Source: Bacillus thuringiensis (GTDB lineage: Bacteria; Bacillota; Bacilli; Bacillales; Bacillaceae_G). Taken from it: DNA of 64,000 nucleotides. Shown piece after piece: positions 24,998 through 34,353 of this stretch. A program made the translations under genes and the position numbers. The notes under the pieces were generated by a model. That model saw only the letters and a list, made by a program, of their open reading frames with translations. It did no database searches and was not told where the DNA came from. Within the stretch, counting starts at the first letter, position 1; every line of letters starts with the position of its first letter. The stretch is taken from contig NZ_CP155559.1 of NCBI RefSeq assembly GCF_022095615.2, positions 2,663,501-2,727,500 on the forward strand, written 5' to 3'.

Positions 24998-25768
24998 TCA
25001 TCTATTATCCACAAAATATGTATCATACGCCTTATCAAAAACGTATCCTAACTTTTCTGCTAGTTTAGCAGACGTAGTATTTGCTGCATCCCAGTTTGGA
25101 TATATACCTTTTTCTAAACAATCCAAGATTAATGCCGCACTAACTATAGTTGCCAACCCTTTTCTTCTATGATTATGATCAGTCGCCACTTCGATTTCAA
25201 TCCCATTATCATAAATGCTGTATGATGATGCACCGCATACAACTTCACTTTTGTATAAAATACTATACCCTATACCTCGTTTTAAATAATCTTCTACCGT
25301 TTGAAATTGACTTGTAAAATCTTCAGAGACCTTATGTAATGTAGGGTTATTTACGATATGTTCATCTATTCTTCCTAACTCGTATCCTTTTGGAAGCGCT
25401 GATATAAAAGATTGTAATTTTGAAGGATTAAAAACTTCCGCATTACGTTTGAATTTATACCGTAAAAACTTATCTATTTTTCTTTCGTAAAATGTTTCTA
25501 AACGCTTTTTCCACTCTTCACTATTTACGATTACTAACATTCTATCAGGAATGTTACGCAGTAATTCTTCTGTTTCTTTCACATTTGAATCCCCAGCGTA
25601 AAATGTGAAAATCCCTACGGTAACTTGCGCTACTGTTGGATTTTCAAGATCATTTACCCAAGCAGTACCCATATGTCCTTGTAAATAAGAAAGTAAAACA
25701 ACATTATTGAAACCTTCGAACATAGTAACTAATTTTTCTCTCGTATGTATATTCGCTTCATATATCAT
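24998..25768 (-). CDS. GNAT acetyltransferase (PF12746-like)
   Basis: 256 residues. The N-terminal half is a degenerate domain (NVVLLSYLQGHMGTAWVNDL). The C-terminal half is a GNAT fold with IEIEVATDHNHRRKGLATIV and the closing NWDAANTTSAKLAEKLGYVF. This two-part layout fits the 'GNAT acetyltransferase' family PF12746 found in Bacillus. Cytosolic; substrate unknown. Monocistronic. Confidence 0.82.
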   Translation of the reverse strand: MIYEANIHTREKLVTMFEGFNNVVLLSYLQGHMGTAWVNDLENPTVAQVTVGIFTFYAGDSNVKETEELLRNIPDRMLVIVNSEEWKKRLETFYERKIDKFLRYKFKRNAEVFNPSKLQSFISALPKGYELGRIDEHIVNNPTLHKVSEDFTSQFQTVEDYLKRGIGYSILYKSEVVCGASSYSIYDNGIEIEVATDHNHRRKGLATIVSAALILDCLEKGIYPNWDAANTTSAKLAEKLGYVFDKAYDTYFVDNR

Positions 25769-26014
25769 TCAAATTCCTTCTTTCGTTAGAATCAATGTAC
25801 CCCTACTTTTTCATAAGTCTGTTTATTCTACATATAAGCAAACGTTTACTAAACTCTATATAAATATAAATTTATTATAACATCTAATGAATAGTAATTG
25901 ACTGTCCTGTATAAAGGTTAACAGTTACTATACTTAATCATAATTTACAATCTATAATCTTTTATTATGTAACAACCCTCAACATTAGTTTGAGGGCTCA
26001 TTTAAATACATATG

Positions 26015-26794
26015 TTATGACTCATTCTTATAAATATATGATTCTGTTACTCCATTGTTATATACTTTCGTTAATTTAACAACTGAATTATACGTATTAT
26101 TTTCACTCATTATCATCTTTTTCATCTCTTCTATTTCCGTATTACCAGTCCCACTCTCTATTTTTAAACAGTTTGAAATGGAAAGATATCCGCTTGATGC
26201 CAAAATAAAAATATACGTAACATCAGGGAAATTAATAAATAGCAATCCGTAGTTTAAAGGATCTCCAGCTGGATGCGATAAAAGGAGTCGAAAACTTAAC
26301 AGCTCAGGAACTTGAACGAAATCTTTAGAAACAATCGCCTCACCTACTATGGTAATTTGCTTGACGACATTCCCAAGTTCATCTGTAAATTCAGTACATC
26401 TAGGTGGATTAATTGTTGTTGCTTGTAAAGATATATTTAATTCAGGATTATTAAAATCGAAAAAGAGCGTACTTCCCTCTGTTAAACATTGCGGACACAC
26501 AATTCCTAATAAGCTAAAGTCCTCTTCGATATATTTAACTTTCGTTTTACAACTACACACTTTTCCTATTCGAATTGCATCAATTCTCGGACAATCTATA
26601 AAGATAACCTCATCGCCCTCTTGTACGAATGATACAATTCCTTTCCTCTCATTAAATGAAAGGAAATAGGATACAACAATTTCATTTCCGGCTATTACGA
26701 TACTCTCAACTTTAGTAAATGGTTCTAGACTTTGTAAAAATTCACATATGCTTTTTTGGCAGCATCGACGATTTCGTTTCGGCTCACAACCCAC
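26015..26794 (-). CDS. Cys-containing hypothetical protein, possibly spore-associated
   Basis: 259 residues, no signal peptide or membrane helix. The N-terminus is Cys-rich (GCEPKRNRRCCQKSICEF), with further pairs in KVCSCKTKV and GIVCPQCLTEG. The rest is beta-rich, including PNYGLLF-like and FPDVTYIFILASSGYLSI stretches. GTG 26794 is preceded by GGAG at 5 nt. The Cys-rich, beta-rich design resembles exosporium and coat proteins of this group, but I recognise no named family and would not assign one. Confidence 0.65.
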   Translation of the reverse strand: MGCEPKRNRRCCQKSICEFLQSLEPFTKVESIVIAGNEIVVSYFLSFNERKGIVSFVQEGDEVIFIDCPRIDAIRIGKVCSCKTKVKYIEEDFSLLGIVCPQCLTEGSTLFFDFNNPELNISLQATTINPPRCTEFTDELGNVVKQITIVGEAIVSKDFVQVPELLSFRLLLSHPAGDPLNYGLLFINFPDVTYIFILASSGYLSISNCLKIESGTGNTEIEEMKKMIMSENNTYNSVVKLTKVYNNGVTESYIYKNES

Positions 26795-27048
26795 TTACAC
26801 TCCATCCCTTCCCTATATGTTTTTATCTAATACATATAATATGAGCGGAATGTGAGAAAAGCTTGGACAATATAACTTTACATAGGAATATAGTTGCCTA
26901 ATCATAGAATTAATAATAAAATTACGCCAATAATGAGTAATAACACATAAATTTCCCTATAAATACATATAACAATTTCATCTTTCATGAAAAAAACGTT
27001 ATAATGAGGTGTAGCCTCTACGATTACGTTATAAAGGAGATTAAAACA

Positions 27049-27369
27049 ATGGCTAAAATTAAAGTATACCAAGCAAAAGAAGAAAATATGGAAACAGTAA
27101 AAAACATCATTGATGTTGAGGAACAAAACCCAACTGCTGAAAACTTACAAAGTCTATACGCATGTGTATTAGAAACTGAAGATATGGCATTGCCTGAATC
27201 ATACATTGAAGAAGATATCTTAATTGATTCTATGGAAGTTATGGTTAACGCTTCTCAAAGCAAGCTAAGAGACTTAGGTACATATGATGTAATCGAAGTT
27301 CAAAACAAAGGTAAGAAAACACAAATTTTATTATTAGCAGACGAAGAATACGAAATTATCGAAGGCTAA
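27049..27369 (+). CDS. Conserved acidic cytosolic protein, unknown function
   Basis: 106 residues beginning MAKIKVYQAKEEN, strongly acidic (for example SYIEEDILIDSMEVM) and ending in a beta-rich QILLLADEEYEIIEG. AAAGGAG sits 8 nt before ATG 27049. The codon pattern looks like that of a well-expressed gene. No domain recognised. It converges on the MFS gene with a shared terminator. Confidence 0.72.
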   Translation: MAKIKVYQAKEENMETVKNIIDVEEQNPTAENLQSLYACVLETEDMALPESYIEEDILIDSMEVMVNASQSKLRDLGTYDVIEVQNKGKKTQILLLADEEYEIIEG

Positions 27370-27380
27370 TCCCGTACATA

Positions 27381-27418
27381 CGAAAAAGCTCCCTTCCAAT
27401 TGGAAAGGAGCTTTTTCA
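27381..27418. terminator. Bidirectional terminator
   Basis: AAAAAGCTCC (27383-27392) pairs with GGAGCTTTTT (27407-27416), with inner CTTCC/GGAAAG pairing. Confidence 0.88.
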
Positions 27419-28954
27419 TTACGCTTTTGATGTTTCGCTCTTATTATTCTTTTGTTGTTTCTTAATTACCATACGTTCATTTCCCATAAAGAAAATAAAT
27501 ACGAATGCTAAACCAGCTGGTACCAATGCCCACATAAATGTTTGAACAATTGAACTAGATAGAGCGTCAATAATTTTATCTAATATTTGCGTTGGAATTT
27601 GAGATCTCGCTGATTCTGATAGAATAGCTCTTGAATCTCCTAAAGCGTTTGTATTCATTCCTCCGTTCATACCTTTAAATGCTTCTTCTAATTGATCTTG
27701 GAAACCGGTTCTTTGAATCATTCCGAAGATTGTAATACCTAGTGTCATTCCTAATGAACGAATAAAGTTACTTGTTGAAGTCGCAGAGCCGCGCTGTTCC
27801 ATACCGAAGTTGTGAATAGCTGCCATACTTAGTACAGAGAATGAGAAACCTACTCCGAATCCGATAATAATCATATAAACCGTTAATAATGCACGACTTG
27901 TTTCTGGCGTTAACGTGCTTAATAAGAAGAGTCCAATTAGCATAATAACCGCAGAAATGATCATAATGTTTCGGTAGCTAAGCTTCGTCGTTAAAAATCC
28001 ACCTAACTGGGCTGTTACGACTGATCCTAACATCATCGGTAAAAGTAATAATCCTGAGTTTGTTGCGGTACCACCGTATACACCTTGAATAAATAACGGA
28101 ATGTACACAGTTGCTGACATAAACGCAGCTCCGTAACATAATGCAATAATCGTACTCATTCCGAATAAACGTTGTTTAAACATTTCAAATGAAATGATCG
28201 GTTCTTCCACTTTACGTTCAATAAAAATGAATGCAATAATTAAAATAGCGAATCCGCCAAATAAACTTAAAATAAAGTTAGAATCCCAATCATACTTTTG
28301 TCCACCTAGTTCGAGCGCAAACATTAACGAAACTACTGCACCAACTAAAGTAATTGCCCCAAGCCAATCAATTTTTTGTTTTCTATGAACTCGTGATTCT
28401 TTATAAAAGAATGTAATAAAAATAAGTGCTAAAATGCCAAGTGGTAAGTTAATATAAAATACCCAGTGCCAACTAATGTAATCTGTAATATACGCACCAA
28501 GTAACGGCCCGAAAATACTTGATAAACCAAATACCGCTCCGAATAAACCACCCATTTTCCCGCGCTTTTCAGGAGGGAAAATATCAAAAACGATAGTAAA
28601 CGCGATCGGCACTAATGCCCCGCCGCCAATACCTTGAATCGCACGATAAATACCTAACTGTGTAATATTTTCAGCAGTACCACAAAGTGCCGAACCAATC
28701 ATAAAGACGATTAAACCAAAAATAAAAAATCTCTTTCTACCATACATATCTGATAGTTTACCGAATATCGGCATACCTGCCATTTCTGCGACCATATAGG
28801 CAGAAACGACCCATACAAAGTTTTCAAGGCCTCCTAAGTCACCAACAATCGTGCCCATCGCTGTTACGACAATGGTATTATCCATTGATGCCATTAAAAT
28901 ACCTAGCAATAAGCCCGCCACAACAAAGCCGAGCTTATTATTCTTCTCAACCAT
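27419..28954 (-). CDS. MFS drug efflux transporter (DHA2, EmrB/QacA type)
   Basis: 511 residues with 14 membrane helices expected for the DHA2 family. N-terminal signatures include MASMDNTIVVTAM (motif D1) and motif A GKLSDMYGRKRFFI; YRAIQGIGGGALVPIAFTIV is helix 4. It exports drugs or toxic compounds by proton antiport. It lies 23 bp after the second bactofilin gene and is the last gene of the yhbDEF-like operon, an unexpected partner for bactofilins. Terminator immediately follows. Confidence 0.93.
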   Translation of the reverse strand: MVEKNNKLGFVVAGLLLGILMASMDNTIVVTAMGTIVGDLGGLENFVWVVSAYMVAEMAGMPIFGKLSDMYGRKRFFIFGLIVFMIGSALCGTAENITQLGIYRAIQGIGGGALVPIAFTIVFDIFPPEKRGKMGGLFGAVFGLSSIFGPLLGAYITDYISWHWVFYINLPLGILALIFITFFYKESRVHRKQKIDWLGAITLVGAVVSLMFALELGGQKYDWDSNFILSLFGGFAILIIAFIFIERKVEEPIISFEMFKQRLFGMSTIIALCYGAAFMSATVYIPLFIQGVYGGTATNSGLLLLPMMLGSVVTAQLGGFLTTKLSYRNIMIISAVIMLIGLFLLSTLTPETSRALLTVYMIIIGFGVGFSFSVLSMAAIHNFGMEQRGSATSTSNFIRSLGMTLGITIFGMIQRTGFQDQLEEAFKGMNGGMNTNALGDSRAILSESARSQIPTQILDKIIDALSSSIVQTFMWALVPAGLAFVFIFFMGNERMVIKKQQKNNKSETSKA

Positions 28955-28977
28955 AACCTTGCTCTCCCTCGTACTAC

Positions 28978-29685
28978 TTATATTTGTTTATGTTCTTTTA
29001 CAACTGCATTACCTTTTTGGTTAAAACTAGTATGATATTCTACAACACTAATTTCACATCCTGGACCAATGGTAACGTTGTTTCCTCTTACTACTTCAGC
29101 AATCGTATGCTCTAAATATATCTCATCCCCTTCAATGATAGACGTTTGGAGGCTTCCTGCGTGACTTGTAAATGGAATGAATCTCGCTTTTTTACGAACG
29201 TAAATCTTCTTACCACCAATTTCTCTCACTTTACTTCCTTCATAACGAAGTGAAATTTCAATATTTTCAGCATTAAGTAATCCATCACTTTCAAGGCCAC
29301 CCGTTAGTGATAATTCCTCTACTTCAATATCTCCTTTCACATTTAAAGCACCTTTCACATCTACGAAATCACCAGTAAACTTCCCTTTAACTTCTATCAT
29401 ACCTCTTACTTTCGTTTTTTCAATATGAGCATCACTATTCATTTGTGTATTTCCATATACTTTTACATATTCCGCAGTTACATTTCCTTGTACTTCACTA
29501 TCGCCATACACAACATAATCTTTTACTTTCATATTACCTTGTACATCACTCGTTCCGTACGTTTTAAATTCATTACAACTCATATCATTAGAAATCGTTC
29601 CTTCGCCGCGTATCTTCACTTTGTTATAATCCCCGCCTGCTGAACTACCAGAACCATTGACCGTAAGGCTATGTTGATGTTCCAT
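28978..29685 (-). CDS. yhbF: Bactofilin-like polymer-forming protein YhbF
   Basis: 235 residues with short beta-helix turns in regular spacing (VQGNMKVKDYVVYGDSEVQG, KVKDY, VKVYG). It matches the bactofilin/DUF583 pattern and B. subtilis YhbE/YhbF (BacE/BacF). The N-terminus LTVNGSGSSAGGDYNKVKI parallels that of the next gene upstream, showing an old duplication. A second small domain from ~150 (REIGGKKIYVRKKAR) follows. These proteins polymerise at the membrane and in B. subtilis support flagellar hook-basal body function. Encoded 18 bp downstream of its paralogue. Confidence 0.88.
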   Translation of the reverse strand: MEHQHSLTVNGSGSSAGGDYNKVKIRGEGTISNDMSCNEFKTYGTSDVQGNMKVKDYVVYGDSEVQGNVTAEYVKVYGNTQMNSDAHIEKTKVRGMIEVKGKFTGDFVDVKGALNVKGDIEVEELSLTGGLESDGLLNAENIEISLRYEGSKVREIGGKKIYVRKKARFIPFTSHAGSLQTSIIEGDEIYLEHTIAEVVRGNNVTIGPGCEISVVEYHTSFNQKGNAVVKEHKQI

Positions 29686-29703
29686 ATTATTTTCTCCCTC
29701 CCA

Positions 29704-30414
29704 TTAAACCTGCTTAATCTCTTTTACATTTGCGCTTTTATCGACAGTAAGAACACCCGTATATTCAATGAGTTCAATCTCACAGTTCGCTCCTACTCTC
29801 ACATTGTTTCCTCTTACCGTTCTTATGTGAGCATAATCAATATCAATATTGTCACCTTCTAATAGTTCAGCCTCTAACTGCATACCAAATACTGATTTAA
29901 AAAGTCTACTAAAAGTACTTAGTCTATGTTTTACTTTAATCGTTTGACCGCCAATTTCTTTCGCTCGACATGTACCGTGAATATTAATATTGATTTCATC
30001 GGCGCTTAATAATCCACCAATTGTAAATTGTCCTTCTGAAGAAAAAGTATCTACTTCACAATTACCGTCAATTGTCGCTTGACCATTGACTTTAAATTCT
30101 TCACCAGTGACATTTCCACCTATCGTACCTTTTCCTGCAATTTTTAAACTGTTCGCCTTCACATCTTGCGTAATTGTTGCCTTCCCATCAATTCGCATCG
30201 TTTCCGCAATAACTGTACCATCAACTTTACCTGATCCACTAATTCTTGCATTGCTACTTTTCAAATTTCCAGTAACGGCACCGTAACCGTTACATTCAAA
30301 CTGGTCACAATCAATATTTCCATTAACTGTCCCTTTTCCATTTAATTGCACTTTATGAAACTCGCCGCCATTCGATGAACCGTAACCATTTATAATCAAA
30401 TTATCTGTACGCAT
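29704..30414 (-). CDS. yhbE: Bactofilin-like polymer-forming protein YhbE
   Basis: 236 residues, paralogous to the downstream gene: LIINGYGSSNGGEFHKVQL at the N-terminus, then a beta-helix with GxGxVxG turns (GAVTGNLKSS, SGSGKVDG-like, KGTIGGNVTGEEF), then REIGGQTIKV- and RGNNVRVG-type segments shared with the partner. The two probably co-polymerise. It follows yhbD by 13 bp and lies before yhbF in the same order as B. subtilis yhbD-yhbE-yhbF. Confidence 0.88.
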   Translation of the reverse strand: MRTDNLIINGYGSSNGGEFHKVQLNGKGTVNGNIDCDQFECNGYGAVTGNLKSSNARISGSGKVDGTVIAETMRIDGKATITQDVKANSLKIAGKGTIGGNVTGEEFKVNGQATIDGNCEVDTFSSEGQFTIGGLLSADEININIHGTCRAKEIGGQTIKVKHRLSTFSRLFKSVFGMQLEAELLEGDNIDIDYAHIRTVRGNNVRVGANCEIELIEYTGVLTVDKSANVKEIKQV

Positions 30415-30427
30415 ACTTTCTCCTCCA

Positions 30428-31051
30428 CTACAACAGTTTCGTTTTTAATGCTTCGGTATATTTCATAATCGCTTCGCGTAAAACAATTTTGGTTCCTTTT
30501 TCAAAAATTAAATCATCCACGTTTGAAACTAAGAAACATGTAGAAATCCCTAACTTTCGAACGATGATTAAATCACAAGTTTTATGCTTAATCGCTTCAT
30601 AATTTTCACGTAAAACTTGTAAGACCATTTTTCCTTCTTCTAAACTAATCTCTCCTGATTGTAGTAATTCTTCTAACATATACACATAAAGAATATCTAC
30701 AAATTGAAACTCTGTTGTTTTATTCGTTTGTTCTATGAAGAATTGTAAAACTGGCTCTGATGCAATCCCTTTACGTAAGACGTCTTCCTTTGTTAAAAGG
30801 ATTTCTCTTACACTCGGTGAAAACATATTCGCTAGTTCATCAAGAGATAAATCTTCTTTCATCGTTTGGATTTTATCAATACGCTCTAATATCTTTTCTT
30901 TCGGAAAAAATGTCTCTTGACCTGTGAATGTTGACTTTCGTACAAACCAATCTTCCGGTATTAAATTTTTTCTTTTCCACCTATATAACTGTCCGTATGA
31001 AATACCAGTTAGTTCTAATAAATCTTTTTTTGAAATTAAATCTGTACTCAA
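30428..31051 (-). CDS. yhbD: YhbD-like DNA-binding protein (DUF4004)
   Basis: 207 residues. The N-terminus is a MerR-like helix-turn-helix (SKKDLLELTGISYGQLYRW, then KRKNLIPEDWF), the rest helical and without known ligand site (DUF4004). It heads the yhbD-yhbE-yhbF-MFS operon and is the likely regulator of it. The frame opens at TTG 31078, but GGAAGGAG lies about 10 nt before TTG 31051, which I choose. The leader contains repeated GTAACA/TGTTAC elements that could be its operator. Confidence 0.85.
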   Translation of the reverse strand: MSTDLISKKDLLELTGISYGQLYRWKRKNLIPEDWFVRKSTFTGQETFFPKEKILERIDKIQTMKEDLSLDELANMFSPSVREILLTKEDVLRKGIASEPVLQFFIEQTNKTTEFQFVDILYVYMLEELLQSGEISLEEGKMVLQVLRENYEAIKHKTCDLIIVRKLGISTCFLVSNVDDLIFEKGTKIVLREAIMKYTEALKTKLL

Positions 31052-31079
31052 CTGTATAACACTCCTTCCTGATAACAAT

Positions 31080-31137
31080 GTAACATAACACTGTTACGCT
31101 GTAAATAGACTTTTATCACAAGTAGCGTAACAATGTG
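31080..31137 (-). promoter_or_regulatory. Repeated GTAACA sites upstream of yhbD
   Basis: GTAACA-6 bp-TGTTAC (31080-31097) is a perfect inverted repeat. Extended copies GCGTAACAATGTG (31125-31137) and, on the minus strand, GCGTAACAGTGTT share the same core. Three related half-site groups within 60 bp of the start suggest an operator, perhaps for YhbD itself. Confidence 0.5.
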
Positions 31138-31157
31138 TAAAACAACCATATTTCACA

Positions 31158-31201
31158 CAAAAAAAGAGTTCTCACGCATCCTATAAAATGCGTAAAAACC
31201 C
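31158..31201 (-). terminator. Terminator after the SgrR-type gene
   Basis: On the minus strand GGGTTTTTACGCAT pairs with ATGCGTGAGAACTC (with wobbles), then a run of T. Confidence 0.85.
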
Positions 31202-31208
31202 TTATATA

Positions 31209-32948
31209 TCAACATGTAAACCATATTTCATAAAAATCAATCCACCCTTGTGAATTAATCATTATATTTTGTACTTTTTCGTGAGAAGTTACTTGTTGTT
31301 TGTTCCGGTATAAAGGAATAATATGAATGTGACGTAACAAAGTGTTCTCAATATCGCGTAACAATGTAACTCTTTTTTCTACTCGTTCTTGTTTAAAATA
31401 CGGGGACAACGTTTGATGAAAGTCCATGCTGCTTTGTCCATGAATAAAGCTATTTTTTGTAAGGAACATATATAGCAGACTATCTTCAATTCGTTCGCTA
31501 ATAGTTGCACTATCATGCATCATATCAGCCCTTTGTATCGTACTTATTTCTAACAGATCTTCTATTTCAAGAAAATTAGTTTCTACACGAATCCCGTACT
31601 TCGCACACTCTTTTTGTATCCATTGTGTATCTTCAACGTGATCTCGTCCTGTAAATGTGTAGAGTTGTAGCACTTCATTATGATACGTACTCCTTTTAAT
31701 TAACCTTTCGATATCTTCCTCAATCTCTACTATGCTTTCATTCGCCAATATTAGTTTCTTTGCCACTTCTCCACGTTCTCCGCCGAGTTCTTGAACAATT
31801 TTATCGCCATGAATAATTTTATGTAGCGCTTTTCGAAACAACTCATCTTGCATTGGTCCTTCTTTTACAAGATTGCACGTTACATATGTCACGTTCGATT
31901 CAAGCCGAGACAGCTCTTTATTGGGCTTTTCTTTATCTTTATACTGTGCCTTTACTAACACGTCATACGTATTTACATTTTTCTCTACATTCATTAGTTC
32001 AATTCGGTCAAGAAAAGGTCTTTCACGATAATATAAATCATGCACTTCTAATACGAATAACTGTGCATTTTTCTCACGTAATATAAAAGGACCTGTACCA
32101 ATAAAGCTTCCTGCTTCATCTTCATTTACGATAGAACACTGTTCTGCACTTAGCATATGTAAAAACACACCATTTTCTGTATGTAATTGAATTTCAACAA
32201 CAAATTCATCCACTGCACGGAAACTATCAACATGTTGTAACATCCATGCATGTGGGTTGTTTTCTGCTTTCATAAATCGATTCAATGAATGTATAACATG
32301 TTGTGCAGTAAGTCGTTTTCCATTATGAAGATAAACGCTTTTTCTTAAATAAAATGTCCAAACCTTTTCAGCAGCATTATATTGCCAGTGAAAAGCAAGT
32401 CTAGGTTCTATAGAATTTGTTTCCTCATTAACATATACGAGTGTATCAAAAATATGTTTAACCATATGACATTCTGAGCGCATTGTAGCGTAAACCGGAT
32501 CTAAAGCGATGTCCAAGTTCATTTGTACTTGCAAACGAAGTACATCTTTTCTTCCTTCAAGTGTCCGTTCTATTTGATGACCAAATATGGAATCTACCCA
32601 AGCTTCATACTCTTTCTTTACTAATGGAAATTGTGAGCTGTAGCGTTCCACAAATGAAATTCCACTTTTCACATCCCCTTTTTTCGTTAGTTCTTTTCCT
32701 CTTTCTAAAATTAGTGGAATTGGTTGCTTTTGAAATATTAATTTAGAGCGATTCCCTCTCCCGCGCCCTGGAAACCAAGTGATCCAATGTAACTCTTCTA
32801 ATTTTTTTATAATTAATTTACTATTACGCTCCGTACAAAATAATGTTTTTGCTATCATTTGTACTGTTACTTCTAATTGTTCTCTTTCTTGCCTCTCTTT
32901 ACCATAGGCACACCATAGTTCAATATATTGATCTAAAATAAACATCAT
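31209..32948 (-). CDS. SgrR-type transcriptional regulator
   Basis: 579 residues. The N-terminus (~20-120) is an SgrR_N winged helix (VQMIAKTLFCTERNSKLIIK, then WFPGRGRGNRSKL), and from ~135 an SBP_bac_5 solute-binding domain without signal peptide (DPVYATMRSECHMVKHIFD, LRKSVYLHNGKRLTAQHVIH). SgrR senses sugar phosphates in E. coli; Bacillus members usually control an adjacent transporter. Here the divergent gene 98 bp away is an MFS exporter, the probable target. AGGGGG lies just before two adjacent ATGs; the second (32945) has the better spacing. Confidence 0.87.
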   Translation of the reverse strand: MMFILDQYIELWCAYGKERQEREQLEVTVQMIAKTLFCTERNSKLIIKKLEELHWITWFPGRGRGNRSKLIFQKQPIPLILERGKELTKKGDVKSGISFVERYSSQFPLVKKEYEAWVDSIFGHQIERTLEGRKDVLRLQVQMNLDIALDPVYATMRSECHMVKHIFDTLVYVNEETNSIEPRLAFHWQYNAAEKVWTFYLRKSVYLHNGKRLTAQHVIHSLNRFMKAENNPHAWMLQHVDSFRAVDEFVVEIQLHTENGVFLHMLSAEQCSIVNEDEAGSFIGTGPFILREKNAQLFVLEVHDLYYRERPFLDRIELMNVEKNVNTYDVLVKAQYKDKEKPNKELSRLESNVTYVTCNLVKEGPMQDELFRKALHKIIHGDKIVQELGGERGEVAKKLILANESIVEIEEDIERLIKRSTYHNEVLQLYTFTGRDHVEDTQWIQKECAKYGIRVETNFLEIEDLLEISTIQRADMMHDSATISERIEDSLLYMFLTKNSFIHGQSSMDFHQTLSPYFKQERVEKRVTLLRDIENTLLRHIHIIPLYRNKQQVTSHEKVQNIMINSQGWIDFYEIWFTC

Positions 32949-33046
32949 ATTCCCCCTAAAAGGTGAAAAATACTCCCTATTCTTTTTACCCTTTTTCCAA
33001 TTCTCCTTTCATCTTATCATTTCAATATAGAAAGGAGGAAATAATA

Positions 33047-34273
33047 TTGAATCATCTCTTATTACGTTACAATAAACCAATCATCATTAGACTGTGCGGT
33101 GAATTATTAACTCGAACAACAGAATCAATGTTAGCTATCATTATGATTATTTATGTTAATAAGATGCTAAACGGCAATATTATGATGACTATGCTTATTT
33201 TCGGGTTACAACCGCTTTCGGACATTATATTTACACTTATTGCTGGAAGAGTGACTGATAAATATGGGCGTAAGAAAATTATGTTACTCGGCTTATTGCT
33301 ACAAAGTGTTGCAATCGGCAGCTTCATCTTTGCTCAATCCGTTTTTATATTTGCTTTGTTATATGTCATAAATGGGGTTGGCCGTTCCTTATATATTCCT
33401 GCTCAACGTGCACAAATAGCTGATTTAACAAAACAAAATCAGCAAGCAGAAATCTTCTCTCTTCTGCAAACGATGGGAGCAATAGGTACCCTAATCGGCC
33501 CTTTAATCGGTACTATTTTTTATAAGACTCACCCTGAATATGTATTTACAGTGCAAAGCATTGTACTTATAGTATATGCAGTCGTTGTTTGGACGCAGCT
33601 TCCAGAAACCGCTCCGGCAATGGCGACACCAACGCAAAAGCTTGAAGTATCATCTCCAAAACATTTTGTACACAAACATTACGCCGTATTTGGACTTATG
33701 GTTTCTACACTTCCTATTAGCTTTTTTTATGCACAAACTGAGACGAATTATCTTATTTTCGTGAAACATACTTTTCCGGATTTCGAACTCATACTCGTTT
33801 TTATTTCAACATGCAAAGCTATTATGGAAATCTTTCTGCAAGTTTTCCTCGTGAAATGGTCTGAACGATTTTCCATGGCGAAAATCATCATTATTTCTTA
33901 TGCCTGCTATACAGTAGCTGCACTTGGCTACGGGCTTTCAGCAACAATCACGTCACTATTTTTTACATTACTCTTTTTAGTCATTGGTGGAAGTATTGCT
34001 TTAAACCATTTACTTCGATTCGTTTCAGAAATCGCTCCTTCAGATAAACGTGGATTGTATTTTTCAATTTACGGCTTACATTGGGATGTATCTCGAACGT
34101 GCGGTCCTGTACTTGGTGCGGTTTTATTAAGCAAACTAAACGGCAGTATGCTATTTTATATTTGTGCTTGTTTCTTAATAATTGGGGGCATTATTCAAGC
34201 TCTTTTTGTTCAAAATTTAGAACGTAATAAAATAAATAAAGACATTTCAGAGCATACTCCTCATGTTTTATAG
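33047..34273 (+). CDS. MFS transporter, divergent from the SgrR-type regulator
   Basis: 408 residues and 12 expected membrane helices, with motif A VTDKYGRKKIMLLGLL and the helix-4/5 segment GVGRSLYIPAQRAQIAD. It resembles DHA1 multidrug or sugar exporters. The frame is open from 32963, but AAAGGAGG lies 8 nt before TTG 33047, and the shorter start places the protein properly at the membrane (NHLLLRYNKPIIIRLCGELL). Likely controlled by the SgrR-type protein. Confidence 0.88.
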   Translation: MNHLLLRYNKPIIIRLCGELLTRTTESMLAIIMIIYVNKMLNGNIMMTMLIFGLQPLSDIIFTLIAGRVTDKYGRKKIMLLGLLLQSVAIGSFIFAQSVFIFALLYVINGVGRSLYIPAQRAQIADLTKQNQQAEIFSLLQTMGAIGTLIGPLIGTIFYKTHPEYVFTVQSIVLIVYAVVVWTQLPETAPAMATPTQKLEVSSPKHFVHKHYAVFGLMVSTLPISFFYAQTETNYLIFVKHTFPDFELILVFISTCKAIMEIFLQVFLVKWSERFSMAKIIIISYACYTVAALGYGLSATITSLFFTLLFLVIGGSIALNHLLRFVSEIAPSDKRGLYFSIYGLHWDVSRTCGPVLGAVLLSKLNGSMLFYICACFLIIGGIIQALFVQNLERNKINKDISEHTPHVL

Positions 34274-34299
34274 GCTGCTTTCCTCATCCTTTTAATAGT

Positions 34300-34353
34300 A
34301 AAAAGAAGGCTATCACAAAAGTCTTGATGACCTTTGGTGATAGCCTTCTTTAT
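34300..34353. terminator. Bidirectional terminator
   Basis: AAAGAAGGCTATCAC pairs with GTGATAGCCTTCTTT around a ~20-nt loop; shared by the convergent MFS and lipoprotein genes. Confidence 0.88.

Noticed and set aside
26902..27126. 74-codon ORF on the minus strand
   Set aside because: Overlaps the promoter and start of the well-supported 27049 gene and has no ribosome binding site.
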